NCBI RefSeq assembly: GCF_000746525.1
Contig: NZ_CP009048.1
Span: forward strand, 2,473,501 to 2,537,500
Reading direction: 5' to 3'
DNA from: Pseudomonas alkylphenolica
GTDB taxonomy: Bacteria > Pseudomonadota > Gammaproteobacteria > Pseudomonadales > Pseudomonadaceae
DNA: 64,000 nt
Below are positions 1 to 8,404 of the stretch, piece after piece. The notes below the pieces were generated by a model. That model was not told the DNA's origin. It searched no databases and was given only the letters and a program-made list of their open reading frames with translations. The position numbers and the translations under genes are program-made. Every line of letters begins with the position of its first letter. Position 1 is the stretch's first letter.

Positions 1-620
1 TTTGTTCCGGTTTCGACCTTGGCAGCCTGGATGCGGGTGAGGATGCGACGTTTGCCGGACGCAAGCTGGTGCTGGGCTTTCAAGAGTGGTTCACCGGCCT
101 TGCCGACATGCCCAAGCCGGTGATTGCCGCGGTCGATGGCGCGGCGGTGGGCGCAGGCTTTTCCCTGGCCCTGGCCGCCGACTTCATGTTTGTCACGCCA
201 CGCGTGCGGCTGTTGCCGACGTTCCTGAGCCTGGGACTGGTGCCGGACCTGTCGATGCTTTATGTACTGCCGCGCCTGGTCGGCCTGGCCAAGGCCAAGG
301 AGCTGATCTTTTGCGCCCGTGCCCTCGATGCGCAGCAAGCCTTGGCGCTCGGCCTGGCGCAGGCGATCATCGATCAGGAGCAACTGCTCGACAGCGCCCT
401 GCAGTTCGCCCGGCAGTTCGATGATGCACCCGCGGATGCATTAGGATTGAGCAAGACACTGCTTAACCGCTCCTTCGAAACCGATCGCCCGGCGATGACC
501 GAGTTCGAAGCCTGTGCCCAGTCCTTGTGCGGGGCCAGCCATTACCATGCCGAAGCCGTACGGCGCTTCCTCGGCAAAGAAGGCTTGCCCTACCGTGGCG
601 CGGTGTTGCCAGCGCCGTAA
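1..620 (+). CDS. Enoyl-CoA hydratase/isomerase family protein (5' end outside window)
   Basis: This is the C-terminal part of a crotonase-fold enzyme. The frame is open from base 3, so the true start lies upstream of the window. The first visible residues, CSGFDLGSLDAGEDA, match the family's first oxyanion-hole segment, and the second is AAVDGAAVGAGFSLALAADF, about 45 residues on. The family hydrates 2-enoyl-CoA or isomerises the double bond, using CoA esters in the cytoplasm. It ends 130 bases before a thiolase on the same strand and probably belongs to the same beta-oxidation-like operon. Substrate cannot be read from sequence. The crotonase call is secure; hydratase versus isomerase is not. 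Confidence 0.85.
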   Translation, partial: CSGFDLGSLDAGEDATFAGRKLVLGFQEWFTGLADMPKPVIAAVDGAAVGAGFSLALAADFMFVTPRVRLLPTFLSLGLVPDLSMLYVLPRLVGLAKAKELIFCARALDAQQALALGLAQAIIDQEQLLDSALQFARQFDDAPADALGLSKTLLNRSFETDRPAMTEFEACAQSLCGASHYHAEAVRRFLGKEGLPYRGAVLPAP

Positions 621-750
621 ACCTCCAAATAGGGAGGGGCCGTGTGCTTGAGCGCGCGCCTATCCTTGAGACTCAAAGCCTGCCGCCCGGTACAACCCGG
701 CGTACAAGCCCGCAAGGGCCGGCAGGGTATCCAACGCTGAGGAGTAAGAC

Positions 751-1938
751 ATGAGGCAGAAAGTCGTCATCGCGGGTGTCGGTATGATTCCCTTCGTCAA
801 GCCTGGCCAGAGCGAAACCTATGCAGTCATGGGCGAGCAGGCCGTGCGCCTGGCCCTGGCCGATGCCGGGGTCGGTTACGAGTCGGTCCAGCAGGCCTTT
901 GCCAGCTATGTGTTCGGCGACTCCACCTGTGGTCAGCGCGTGCTCTACAACGTCGGCATGACTGGTATCCCGGTGATCAACGTCAACAACAACTGCGCCA
1001 GCGGCTCTACCGCGCTGTTCCTGGCCAATCAGGCGATTGCCAGCGGCATGGTCGATATCGTCCTGGCCTTCGGTTTCGAGCAAATGATTCCCGGTGCCAT
1101 CGGTAGCGCCTTCCCGGATCGTCCGAGCCCGCTGGAGCTGTTCCTCGATCAATGCGACGAAGCCATTCCTGGTGCCTCCGAAATCCCGGCAGCGTTGCGC
1201 ATCTTCGGCAGCGCCGGGGTGGAGCACATGAAGCGCTTCGGCACGCCGCTGGAAACCTTCGCCAAGATTCGCGCCAAGGCCAGCCGTCACGCGGCCAACA
1301 ACCCCAAGGCGGTGTTCCGTAAGGTGATCACCACCGAAGAAGTCATGGCCGATCAGGTGGTCTGGCCTGAAGTCATGACCCGGCTGATGGCCTGCCCACC
1401 GACCTGCGGTGCTGCCGCGGTGGTGCTGTGCAGCGAGGCCTATGCGTTGAAGCATGGCCTGGACCGCAGTGTGTCGATTGCCGGCCAGGCGCTGACCACC
1501 GATGGCGCGGAAACCTTCAAGTCCGGCGACATGCGCGACGTGGCCGGTTACTCGATGTCGCGCGCCGCGGCCCGGCAAGCCTATGAAATGGCCGGTATCG
1601 GTGCCGAGGACGTGCACGTGGTCGAACTGCACGACTGCTTCGCCCAGAACGAGCTGCTGACCTATGAATCCCTGGGCCTGTGCCCGGAAGGCGGGGCGCA
1701 GAAGTTTGTCGACGATGGCGACAACACCTATGGCGGCCAGTACGTGGTCAACCCGTCCGGCGGCCTGCTTTCCAAAGGCCACCCGATTGGCGCAACGGGC
1801 CTGGCGCAATGCACCGAGCTGGTCCTGCAACTGCGTGGCCGCGCCGAGCAGCGCCAGGTAGAGGGTGCGCGCATTGCCCTGCAACACAACATCGGCATTG
1901 GTGGCGCCTGCGTCGTCACCCTGTACCGTAAAGACTGA
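751..1938 (+). CDS. SCP2-type thiolase (lipid-transfer protein family), catalytic residues intact
   Basis: The 395-residue protein opens with MRQKVVIAGVGMIPF, typical of SCP2-type thiolases. The acylated cysteine is Cys82 in NVNNNCASGSTAL. His294 lies in ELHDCFAQNE, His344 in SKGHPIGATGLAQC and Cys387 in GIGGACVV, so the thiolase active site is complete. Such enzymes cleave 3-ketoacyl-CoA with CoA, often for branched or sterol-like chains. The start has a GAGGAG ribosome site. It precedes two acyl-CoA dehydrogenases and a MaoC gene with short gaps, indicating an operon. A paralogue of the same length lies at 49860-51047, and a degenerate relative at 16961-18058 lacks these residues. Substrate unknown. 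Confidence 0.9.
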   Translation: MRQKVVIAGVGMIPFVKPGQSETYAVMGEQAVRLALADAGVGYESVQQAFASYVFGDSTCGQRVLYNVGMTGIPVINVNNNCASGSTALFLANQAIASGMVDIVLAFGFEQMIPGAIGSAFPDRPSPLELFLDQCDEAIPGASEIPAALRIFGSAGVEHMKRFGTPLETFAKIRAKASRHAANNPKAVFRKVITTEEVMADQVVWPEVMTRLMACPPTCGAAAVVLCSEAYALKHGLDRSVSIAGQALTTDGAETFKSGDMRDVAGYSMSRAAARQAYEMAGIGAEDVHVVELHDCFAQNELLTYESLGLCPEGGAQKFVDDGDNTYGGQYVVNPSGGLLSKGHPIGATGLAQCTELVLQLRGRAEQRQVEGARIALQHNIGIGGACVVTLYRKD

Positions 1939-1951
1939 CAGGGGAAACACC

Positions 1952-3148
1952 ATGGATTTTCGACCTGATACCAGCCTGGAGGCATTCCGCGAGGAGGTCC
2001 GTCAGTTCCTTCGCGACCAGGTCCCGGCGGACCTGAAAGGGCAACAGCGCTGCACCCGCTCGCCGCGCGAGCAGATCATGCGCTGGCAAAAGCTCCTCAA
2101 CCAGCGCGGCTGGGGAGCGCCGTACTGGCCCAAGGAGCACGGCGGCACGGGCTGGTCAGTACCGCAGATCCTGGTGTTCGATGACGAGTGCAGCCTGGCC
2201 GGTACCCCCACCCAGGATGGCTTCGTGCACAAGATGCTCGGGCCGGTGCTCAATGCCTTTGCCACGCCTGAGCAAAAGGCCGAGCACCTGCCGGCGGTGT
2301 TCAATGGCGAGCGCCTGTGGTGCCAGGGCTTTTCCGAGCCTGGCGCCGGCTCCGACCTGGCGTCGTTGCGCACCCGCGCCGAGCGTGACGGTGACCACTA
2401 TGTGGTCAACGGCCAGAAAATCTGGACCAGCTATGCCCACCACGCCGACTGGATCTTCCTGCTGGTGCGCACCGATGCGCAGGTGAAGAAGCAGGCCGGT
2501 ATCAGCTTCCTGCTGGTGGACATGCGCACGCCCGGTATCACCGTACGGCCGATCCGCAGCATCGACGATGCCCATCACCTGAACGAAACCTTCTTCGACA
2601 ATGTGCGGGTGCCGGTAGGCAACCTGATTGGCAGTGAAGGGCAGGGCTGGAGCATCACCAAATTCCTGCTCAACAACGAACATGCCACCACCGCTGACTT
2701 GCCTGAGCTGAAACGCTACCTGCGGGAACTGCGCTTGATCGGCTCCACGCTGCAGGTGGCCGGCCAGCCGCTGTTCGAACGCCCGGAGTTCGCCCTCAAG
2801 CTGGCGCGCCTGGAGGCGGAACTGCAGGCCATCGAAATGCTGGTGCAGCGCGTCGCGCGTCTGGATGAACAGCACAACCCGGCGTCACACACGCTGGGTT
2901 CGATGCTCAAGATCCGCGCCACCGAATTGCAGCAACGCATGACCGAGGCGCAGATCGAGGCGCTGGGGGACTACGGTGCAATCGCCTATGCGCATCCGCA
3001 TGAGGCCGATCCCGAACAGCCATTCCCGCAGCAAGCGCTGGCCCGGGGTATTTGCAACGATATGTTCCTGCGCCGGGCATCGACCATCTACGGCGGCACC
3101 AGCGAAGTGCAGCGCGGCATTATCGCCAAGATGCTGTTCCAACTCTGA
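1952..3148 (+). CDS. Acyl-CoA dehydrogenase (398 aa, probable partner of the next gene)
   Basis: This is a full-length flavin-dependent acyl-CoA dehydrogenase. The start MDFRPDTSLEAF follows GGGGAAACACC and leaves only 13 bases after the thiolase; the frame is open upstream, but the extra residues would overlap the thiolase end. Family motifs include QGFSEPGAGSDLASLRT (FAD/substrate region) and the C-terminal STIYGGTSEVQRGIIAKM. The usual MCAD-type glutamate in IYEG is glycine here. The gene is followed 15 bases later by a second, more divergent acyl-CoA dehydrogenase. By analogy with the FadE/ChsE heterotetramers of steroid side-chain degraders, the two may form one alpha2beta2 enzyme; that is inference. 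Confidence 0.88.
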   Translation: MDFRPDTSLEAFREEVRQFLRDQVPADLKGQQRCTRSPREQIMRWQKLLNQRGWGAPYWPKEHGGTGWSVPQILVFDDECSLAGTPTQDGFVHKMLGPVLNAFATPEQKAEHLPAVFNGERLWCQGFSEPGAGSDLASLRTRAERDGDHYVVNGQKIWTSYAHHADWIFLLVRTDAQVKKQAGISFLLVDMRTPGITVRPIRSIDDAHHLNETFFDNVRVPVGNLIGSEGQGWSITKFLLNNEHATTADLPELKRYLRELRLIGSTLQVAGQPLFERPEFALKLARLEAELQAIEMLVQRVARLDEQHNPASHTLGSMLKIRATELQQRMTEAQIEALGDYGAIAYAHPHEADPEQPFPQQALARGICNDMFLRRASTIYGGTSEVQRGIIAKMLFQL

Positions 3149-3163
3149 TATCAGGAAACCGCT

Positions 3164-4303
3164 ATGGATTTCGAATTCACTTCGGAACAACAACTGTTGC
3201 AGGACAGCCTGCGACGTTATGTAGACAAGGCCTACAGTTTCGAGGCGCGTACCGCCCTGCTCAAAGCGGGCAAGAACGGTAGTGCGGACAATTGGGGCAT
3301 CTTCGCCGCCAACGGCTGGCTGATGGCGGCGCTGCCGGAGGCCTATGGCGGGCTTGGCGGTTCGCTGGTGGATACGGTGATTATTGCCCAGGAACTGGGC
3401 CGCAGCCTGGTGCTGGAGCCTTTCCTGGGCTGTGGCGTGCTGGCTGCCCAGACCGTGCTCGCCGCCGCTAGCGAGGCGCAAAAGGCTCAGCTGCTGCCGC
3501 AGATGGCCGATGGCAGCTACCGCGTAGCGCTGGCCTACAGCGAAGCGGGTTCGCGTGGTATGCCGGAGCCGGTAACGCTGCAGGCCGAGCGCAAGGGCGA
3601 CGGTTTTCGCCTGTCCGGGCGCAAAAGCCTGGTGCTCGGGGCCCCGGGCGCGCAAGCGTTCGTCGTTTCCTCGCAGATACCGGATACGCCAGGTATCAGC
3701 CTGCTGCTGGTAGAAGCGGATTGTTCCGGACTGACAGCCCAGACGCTGCCGTTGCACGATGGCACCTGGGTTCAGGAACTGCACTTCGACGGCGTTGAAG
3801 TCGGCGCCGATGCCTTGCTGGGTGAAGCCGGGCAGGGTTTGCCCGGGCTGCGCCAGGGCCTGGCCAACGGCATTGTCGCCCTGTGTGCCGAGCTGATCGG
3901 TGGCATGGAGAAAACCATTGAAGTCACCGCCGACTACCTCAAGGTTCGCCAGCAGTTCGGCGTGCCCATCGGTTCGTTCCAGGTCTTGCAGCACCGCCTG
4001 GCGGACATGGCTGCGGAGCTGGAACTGGCGCGCTCGAGCCTGCACGTTGCCCTGGCCTCGATGGCCAACGATGACCAGGTGACCCGCGACAAGACCGTGT
4101 CAGGCGCAAAGATGCTCATCTGCCGCGCTGCCAGGTTCGTCTGCGGTCAGGGCATCCAGTTGCACGGCGGGATTGGCATGACCGAGGAGTACCTGGTCGG
4201 GCACTACTACAAGCGGGCCGTTGTCGCCGAGGTGCTGCTGGGCAGCAGTGACAGCCACGAAGCCGCCTATGCCGCCGCCTTGCAGGCCGAGCTGCGCGCC
4301 TGA
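3164..4303 (+). CDS. Acyl-CoA dehydrogenase (379 aa, divergent subunit type)
   Basis: This acyl-CoA dehydrogenase starts MDFEFTSEQQLLQDS after AGGAAACCGCT. It keeps the family fold: acyl-CoA-binding middle domain, VRQQFGVPIGSFQVLQHRLA, and the C-terminal QLHGGIGMTEEYLVGHYYKR. It lacks the usual IYEG/IYGG segment, ending instead with VLLGSSDSHEAA. Such divergent proteins are normally encoded next to a more canonical acyl-CoA dehydrogenase and act as the second subunit of a heterotetramer. The 15-base gap to the upstream gene supports co-translation. Its specific substrate and catalytic independence are unknown. Confidence 0.85.
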   Translation: MDFEFTSEQQLLQDSLRRYVDKAYSFEARTALLKAGKNGSADNWGIFAANGWLMAALPEAYGGLGGSLVDTVIIAQELGRSLVLEPFLGCGVLAAQTVLAAASEAQKAQLLPQMADGSYRVALAYSEAGSRGMPEPVTLQAERKGDGFRLSGRKSLVLGAPGAQAFVVSSQIPDTPGISLLLVEADCSGLTAQTLPLHDGTWVQELHFDGVEVGADALLGEAGQGLPGLRQGLANGIVALCAELIGGMEKTIEVTADYLKVRQQFGVPIGSFQVLQHRLADMAAELELARSSLHVALASMANDDQVTRDKTVSGAKMLICRAARFVCGQGIQLHGGIGMTEEYLVGHYYKRAVVAEVLLGSSDSHEAAYAAALQAELRA

Positions 4304-4339
4304 TCCGCCAACAGACAGACCATCGAGAGCACAACAACA

Positions 4340-4795
4340 ATGAAAAGCTATGAAACCCTGGCCGAACTGCAAGGCCTGGTCGGCGAAGTCGTCGGCACCA
4401 GTGACTGGGTCAGCATCGATCAGCAACGCATCAATACCTTTGCCGAAGCCACCGGCGATCACCAGTGGATCCACGTCGACCCTGAGCGCGCCGCCACAGG
4501 GCCGTTTGGCAAGCCGATCGCGCATGGCTTTCTGACCTTGAGCCTGCTGCCGACCTTCATGACCAACGCCTTCGAGGTGCGCGATGTGAAGATGGGCGTG
4601 AACTACGGCATGAACAAAGTGCGCTTTGTGCAGCCGGTGCCGGTGGACAGCCGGTTGCGTGCGCATTTCAAGGTGCAGTCCTGGGAACCGCTGGACGGTA
4701 ACGGTGCCCAGGTGACCTATGAGATGACCGTTGAGATCGAGGGCGTGAGCAAACCTGCCTGCGTGGCGGAAACTATCCTGCGCGTTTTCGCTTGA
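4340..4795 (+). CDS. MaoC-like hot-dog (R)-specific enoyl-CoA hydratase
   Basis: A 151-residue single hot-dog protein of the MaoC dehydratase family. The hydratase-2 motif is visible as FAEATGDHQWIHVDPERA at about residues 34-51, with the catalytic Asp/His pair, followed by GPFGKPIAHGFLTLSLLP. These proteins hydrate trans-2-enoyl-CoA to (R)-3-hydroxyacyl-CoA. It is the last gene of the first operon (thiolase, two dehydrogenases, MaoC), starting 36 bases after the preceding stop. A strong REP-type inverted repeat follows directly. Substrate unknown. Confidence 0.88.
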   Translation: MKSYETLAELQGLVGEVVGTSDWVSIDQQRINTFAEATGDHQWIHVDPERAATGPFGKPIAHGFLTLSLLPTFMTNAFEVRDVKMGVNYGMNKVRFVQPVPVDSRLRAHFKVQSWEPLDGNGAQVTYEMTVEIEGVSKPACVAETILRVFA

Positions 4796-4800
4796 CCCAT

Positions 4801-4935
4801 GGTGGGAGCGGGCCTTGTCCCGCGATCGGGCGCAAAGCGGCAGTAAAACCAAGCGACACGGTGTAACAGGGGTACCGCAAACTCAGGATTTGCGGCCGCT
4901 ACGCGCCCGATCGCGGGACAAGGCCCGCTCCCACC
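4801..4935. repeat. REP-type inverted pair, 33-bp perfect arms
   Basis: Bases 4801-4833 and 4903-4935 are perfect reverse complements (33 bp), separated by 69 bases. The arms begin GGTGGGAGCGGGCCTTGTCC, the theme shared by five other pairs in the window. It follows the stop of the MaoC gene by 5 bases and could serve as a transcription-ending or RNA-stabilising element, as REP pairs do in Pseudomonas. Confidence 0.9.
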
Positions 4936-5070
4936 GGATGGCGGGTCGTGGCTGCTATCGACGCTGCAGGCTAAGACAGTTGCCTATCGGGAAGATGATT
5001 TTGTGGTCAAAACGCCATGCGCAGAGCTCTGTTGCGTGGCGTTTGTGTTTTTGCTGATGGCTGGTATGCA

Positions 5071-5100
5071 CCCCCCCATGCCGCGCCAATAAGGGGGGGG
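5071..5100. promoter_or_regulatory. C-tract/G-tract palindrome upstream of the DUF1329 gene
   Basis: Seven C (5071-5077), 15 bases, then eight G (5093-5100), located 120 bases before the DUF1329 start. Comparable elements occur upstream of other transcription units of the two catabolic blocks. Candidate operator for the MalT-like regulator; no binding evidence. The rest of 4936-5219 shows no gene. Confidence 0.4.
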
Positions 5101-5219
5101 CGAAAGGAGAGGGTGGTTGGTTAAAAACATAAGGCCAGGACGGGAAGAGAAACCGCATTTCCTGAGGGGCCGGGCGCGCTTTAGCAGACGCTCAAACCAC
5201 AATCCTAGAGGTTGGAGAC

Positions 5220-6575
5220 ATGATTAAACTGACAAAAACCCTGATTGCAGCCGCGTTGCTGGCTGCACATGCAGGCGTGCTCCATGCAGCAGTAACCGAG
5301 CAGGAAGCCAAGCAACTGGGCAGCACCTTGACACCCCTGGGTGCCGAGATGGCCGGTAACGCCGATGGCACCATCCCTGCCTATACCGGCGGGCTGCTGA
5401 CCCCGCCTGCAGGCTTCGACAAGACCACGGGCATTCGCCCTGATCCGTTTGCCAACGAAAAACCGCAGTTCACTATCGATGCCTCGAACGTTGATACCTA
5501 TGCGGACAAACTGACCGAAGGCACCAAGGCGTTGATCAAGGCCCGGCCGGGTTTCCGCGTCGATGTCTATCCGACGCACCGCACCGTCGGCTACCCGCAG
5601 TTCGTGCTGGACAACACTCGCAAGAACGCCATCCAGGCGCAGCTGACCAACGACGATCAAACCCTGCAAGGTGCGCGCGCCGGCGTGCCGTTCCCGATTC
5701 CCAAGCGCGGTATCGAGGTGATGTTCAACCACCTGACGCGCTACCAGGGGGTGGCCTACCTTGCGCCCAAGTACGGCGCGTACAACGTCGATGCCGCCGG
5801 CAAGCTGGTGGTCTCGACCGAGGGCCGCTGGACCTACGAGATGCCGTACTACGACACCAGCAAGGCCGAGGCGCCAACGATCATTACCCGCGCCCGTGCC
5901 AACTACACCGGCCCCGCCCGCCGCGCTGGCGAAGCGGTGATGACCTTTGACAACATCGATACCGAAAAGGGTCGCCGTGCCTATCAGTACCTGCCGGGCC
6001 AACGTCGTGTGCGCCTGGCGCCTGATCTGGCCTACGACACGCCGAACGCCAGTACCTCGGGCATGTCCACCGTTGATGACATCTACCTGTTCAACGGCAG
6101 GCTGGACCGCTTCGACTGGAAGCTGATCGGCAAGAAGGAAATGTACGTTCCTTACAACACCTATCGCTTCACCTACGCCGAGGATCCGAAGAGCGTGTTC
6201 GGGCCCAAGTTCATCAACCCGGACCTGGTGCGCTGGGAACGTCACCGCGTGTGGGTGGTGGAAGCGACCCTCAAGGAAGGCAAGCGCCATATCTACTCCA
6301 AGCGTACCTTCTACATCGACGAGGACAGCTGGACCGCACTGGCTGTGGATCAGTATGACGGCCGTGGCCAGCTGTGGCGTCCAGGCTTCAGCTACATGAC
6401 CCAGATGTATGACGTCGGCGCGATCAACAACTCGCCGGGCGGCCACTACGACCTGATCGCCGGCACGTATTACATCAACGTCTGGCCAGGCAAGGGCGGG
6501 GTGAAGGTCATGGACAAGCTCAGCCCTGACAATGGCTGGACTTCCGACAGCCTGGCGGGTGCTGGGGTTCGCTGA
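5220..6575 (+). CDS. DUF1329 domain-containing exported protein
   Basis: The 451-residue protein has a clear Sec signal peptide (KLTKTLIAAALLAAHAG, cleavage after VLHA) and the DUF1329 opening pattern QLGSTLTPLGAEMAGNADGT. Tracts such as RRVRLAPDLAYDTPN and RLDRFDWKLIGKKEMYVPYN are also typical. Members are periplasmic or outer-membrane-associated with a LolB-like lipid-binding fold, usually paired with DUF1302 outer-membrane proteins in loci for hydrophobic substrates. No DUF1302 partner is adjacent here; one lies at 47675-49600 next to a second DUF1329 gene. The start follows GAGGTTGGAGAC. A role in handling the hydrophobic substrate is inferred from context. Confidence 0.9.
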   Translation: MIKLTKTLIAAALLAAHAGVLHAAVTEQEAKQLGSTLTPLGAEMAGNADGTIPAYTGGLLTPPAGFDKTTGIRPDPFANEKPQFTIDASNVDTYADKLTEGTKALIKARPGFRVDVYPTHRTVGYPQFVLDNTRKNAIQAQLTNDDQTLQGARAGVPFPIPKRGIEVMFNHLTRYQGVAYLAPKYGAYNVDAAGKLVVSTEGRWTYEMPYYDTSKAEAPTIITRARANYTGPARRAGEAVMTFDNIDTEKGRRAYQYLPGQRRVRLAPDLAYDTPNASTSGMSTVDDIYLFNGRLDRFDWKLIGKKEMYVPYNTYRFTYAEDPKSVFGPKFINPDLVRWERHRVWVVEATLKEGKRHIYSKRTFYIDEDSWTALAVDQYDGRGQLWRPGFSYMTQMYDVGAINNSPGGHYDLIAGTYYINVWPGKGGVKVMDKLSPDNGWTSDSLAGAGVR

Positions 6576-6590
6576 TCCTGCTCCACGCCT

Positions 6591-6645
6591 ATCGCGGCGC
6601 AAGGCCGCTCCCACAGACTGAGTGGGAGCGGCCTTGCGCCGCGAT
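6591..6645. terminator. REP-type hairpin between convergent genes
   Basis: A 24-bp perfect inverted repeat (6591-6614 and 6622-6645) with a 7-base loop fills the 75 bases between the DUF1329 stop and the stop of the convergent ligase gene. It is related to the window's REP pairs but has GGCCTTGCGCC in the arm. A very stable hairpin in this position probably ends transcription from both sides; there is no U-tract. Confidence 0.65.
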
Positions 6646-6650
6646 GTCGT

Positions 6651-8228
6651 TCAGGACACCCGGCGCGCCTGATCAGACCAATAGCGTTCCCTTACCTGAC
6701 GCCGCAGCACCTTGCCGACGGCGCTCAACGGCAGGGCATCGACCAGCTTGACGGATTTCGGCGCCTTGAAACGGCCCAGACGCTCCTTGACCAGGGCAAT
6801 CAGTTCTTCTTCGCTGACGGACATCCCTGGCTTGAGCACCACTTCGGCATGCACCGCTTCACCCCATTTGTCATCCGGAATACCCACCACCGCCGACAGC
6901 GAAACGGTCGGATGGGCATTGAGCGTGGCTTCCACCTCAACCGCGTAGACATTGAAGCCGCCGGTGATGATCACGTCTTTCTTGCGATCGACGATGAACA
7001 CATAGCCAGCCTCATCGACATAGCCCAGGTCGCCGGACTTCCAGAAGCCATCGCTGAACTCGGCGGCGGTGCCTTGCGGGTTGTTGTGATAGCCGCTGAT
7101 CGTGCCGCGCCCACGCAGCCAGATTTCCCCGGTGCTGCCGGTTGCAACGCGATTCCCCGCTTCATCGACAATCTTCAGTTCGATGCCGGTTACCGGCCGC
7201 CCGGCAGAGGCCAGCCGACCGGTCTCCACGGCGTTCAGGTGATCGGCCTTGGTCAGCGTGCAGACCGCCTGGGCACATTCGGTGGCGCCGTAGAGCTGGA
7301 AAAAGATGTTGCCGAAGCGCTCCTGAGACTGTTTGAGCTTGGCCGGGCTCATCGGCGCAGCGCCGTAGAACAGTGTTTGCAGGCTGGACAGATCGGATTC
7401 TGAGGCTTGCGGCAGTTCAAGCAACCAACCCACCAGGGTCGGCACCATCAGCGCGGTGGTGATGCGTTCCGCTTCGACGTTGCGGCACCAGGCCTTGAGG
7501 TCGGCGGCGTTCTGGGTCACGGTGCAACCGCCACGGAACAGCGTCGGCAGCAGCGACAGTCCCGACCCATGGCTAATCGGTGCGATGTGCAGATAGCGGG
7601 TGTTTTCGTTGAAGGCCTGAGCCTGTTCGCTGTCGGCGTACATCGAATCGCGCGCCGCCAGCCAGTTGTCGATGGTGTAGCGGGCACATTTGCTCTTGCC
7701 GGTGGTGCCGCCGGTAAAGCGGTAGATCAGGGTGTCCCGGTACACATCGGACTCGACCTCGGGCTCCTGCGCGCAAACGCCGTCGAGCAGCGCCCAGAAG
7801 TGCAGGGCGAAGGTGCAATCGGCGGGCGGGGCATCCATGCACACCACGGCGGCACCACTGGCGCGGAGCATGTCGCTGTACTGCGGCAACAGTGCGGTTT
7901 CGATGAAAATCACTTTCGGTTCGATGAACGCCACCTGCCAGCGGTGTTCCTCCAGGGAGTCGCGGATGTTGGTATGGGCAATCGCCACTTCGCCCTTGAA
8001 CGCGGTCCAGGCGTGCAGCAGCGACAGGTTGTCGTTTTCCAGAATGCACAGCGCGGTATCGCCGCGCTGCAGCTTGAACCGGGTGCGCAGCAGATTGGCG
8101 ATCTGGTTGGTCAAGCGGTGCAGTTCATCGAAACGATACCGCCGGTTGCGCTCGACGTTGACCAGCGCTTCCTGAGCGGCATAGCGCTGGGCAACCTGGG
8201 CCATGACGCGGGAAAAATTCATCTTCAT
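6651..8228 (-). CDS. Acyl-CoA ligase (AMP-forming, ANL superfamily)
   Basis: The 525-residue enzyme would activate a carboxylic acid to its CoA ester through an acyl-adenylate. The ATP-binding loop is RFTGGTTGKSKCARYT (a variant of YTSGTTGxPK); further motifs are FFQLYGATECAQ, the hinge VDRKKDVIITGGFNVYAVEV, and the C-terminal lysine in LPLSAVGKVLRRQV. The start could be the first Met or the third residue (MNFSRVM). It is transcribed away from the acyl-CoA dehydrogenase at 8405, sharing a 176-base control region. As a probable pathway entry enzyme it supplies the CoA ester for the surrounding beta-oxidation genes. Substrate length or type is unclear. Confidence 0.88.
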   Translation of the reverse strand: MKMNFSRVMAQVAQRYAAQEALVNVERNRRYRFDELHRLTNQIANLLRTRFKLQRGDTALCILENDNLSLLHAWTAFKGEVAIAHTNIRDSLEEHRWQVAFIEPKVIFIETALLPQYSDMLRASGAAVVCMDAPPADCTFALHFWALLDGVCAQEPEVESDVYRDTLIYRFTGGTTGKSKCARYTIDNWLAARDSMYADSEQAQAFNENTRYLHIAPISHGSGLSLLPTLFRGGCTVTQNAADLKAWCRNVEAERITTALMVPTLVGWLLELPQASESDLSSLQTLFYGAAPMSPAKLKQSQERFGNIFFQLYGATECAQAVCTLTKADHLNAVETGRLASAGRPVTGIELKIVDEAGNRVATGSTGEIWLRGRGTISGYHNNPQGTAAEFSDGFWKSGDLGYVDEAGYVFIVDRKKDVIITGGFNVYAVEVEATLNAHPTVSLSAVVGIPDDKWGEAVHAEVVLKPGMSVSEEELIALVKERLGRFKAPKSVKLVDALPLSAVGKVLRRQVRERYWSDQARRVS

Positions 8229-8292
8229 CGCGATCTCCGTTTGTTGTTGTCGTCAGTGGAGAACGCATTCTAGGAAGCACCGCCGGGCACAA

Positions 8293-8313
8293 CCCCTCCC
8301 TCCAGGAGAGGGG
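8293..8313. promoter_or_regulatory. C/G-tract palindrome in the ligase/dehydrogenase control region
   Basis: CCCCTC (8293-8298) and GAGGGG (8308-8313) are inverted around 9 bases in the divergent intergenic region between the ligase and the acyl-CoA dehydrogenase. It matches the C-tract/G-tract elements near 9570, 12635 and 49677. Candidate operator; function inferred. Confidence 0.4.
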
Positions 8314-8404
8314 CGCGCCCGCGCCTACCCGCTTCGAGGGGGCGCAACCTCGGCGCGCAGCCCTAAGGTGACGCAAAGCAGCCACCGTCTCCCGAGGTCA
8401 AACG

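Noticed and set aside
673..1953. Long minus-strand open frame (426 codons) opposite the first thiolase
   Set aside because: It lies antisense to a clear thiolase, has no ribosome site or recognisable domain, and arises from GC-rich codon bias. The same applies to 2885-4045, 5205-6614, 12735-13931, 13814-14782, 15672-16688, 49785-51083 and 55004-56098 (apart from its LysR-like end).
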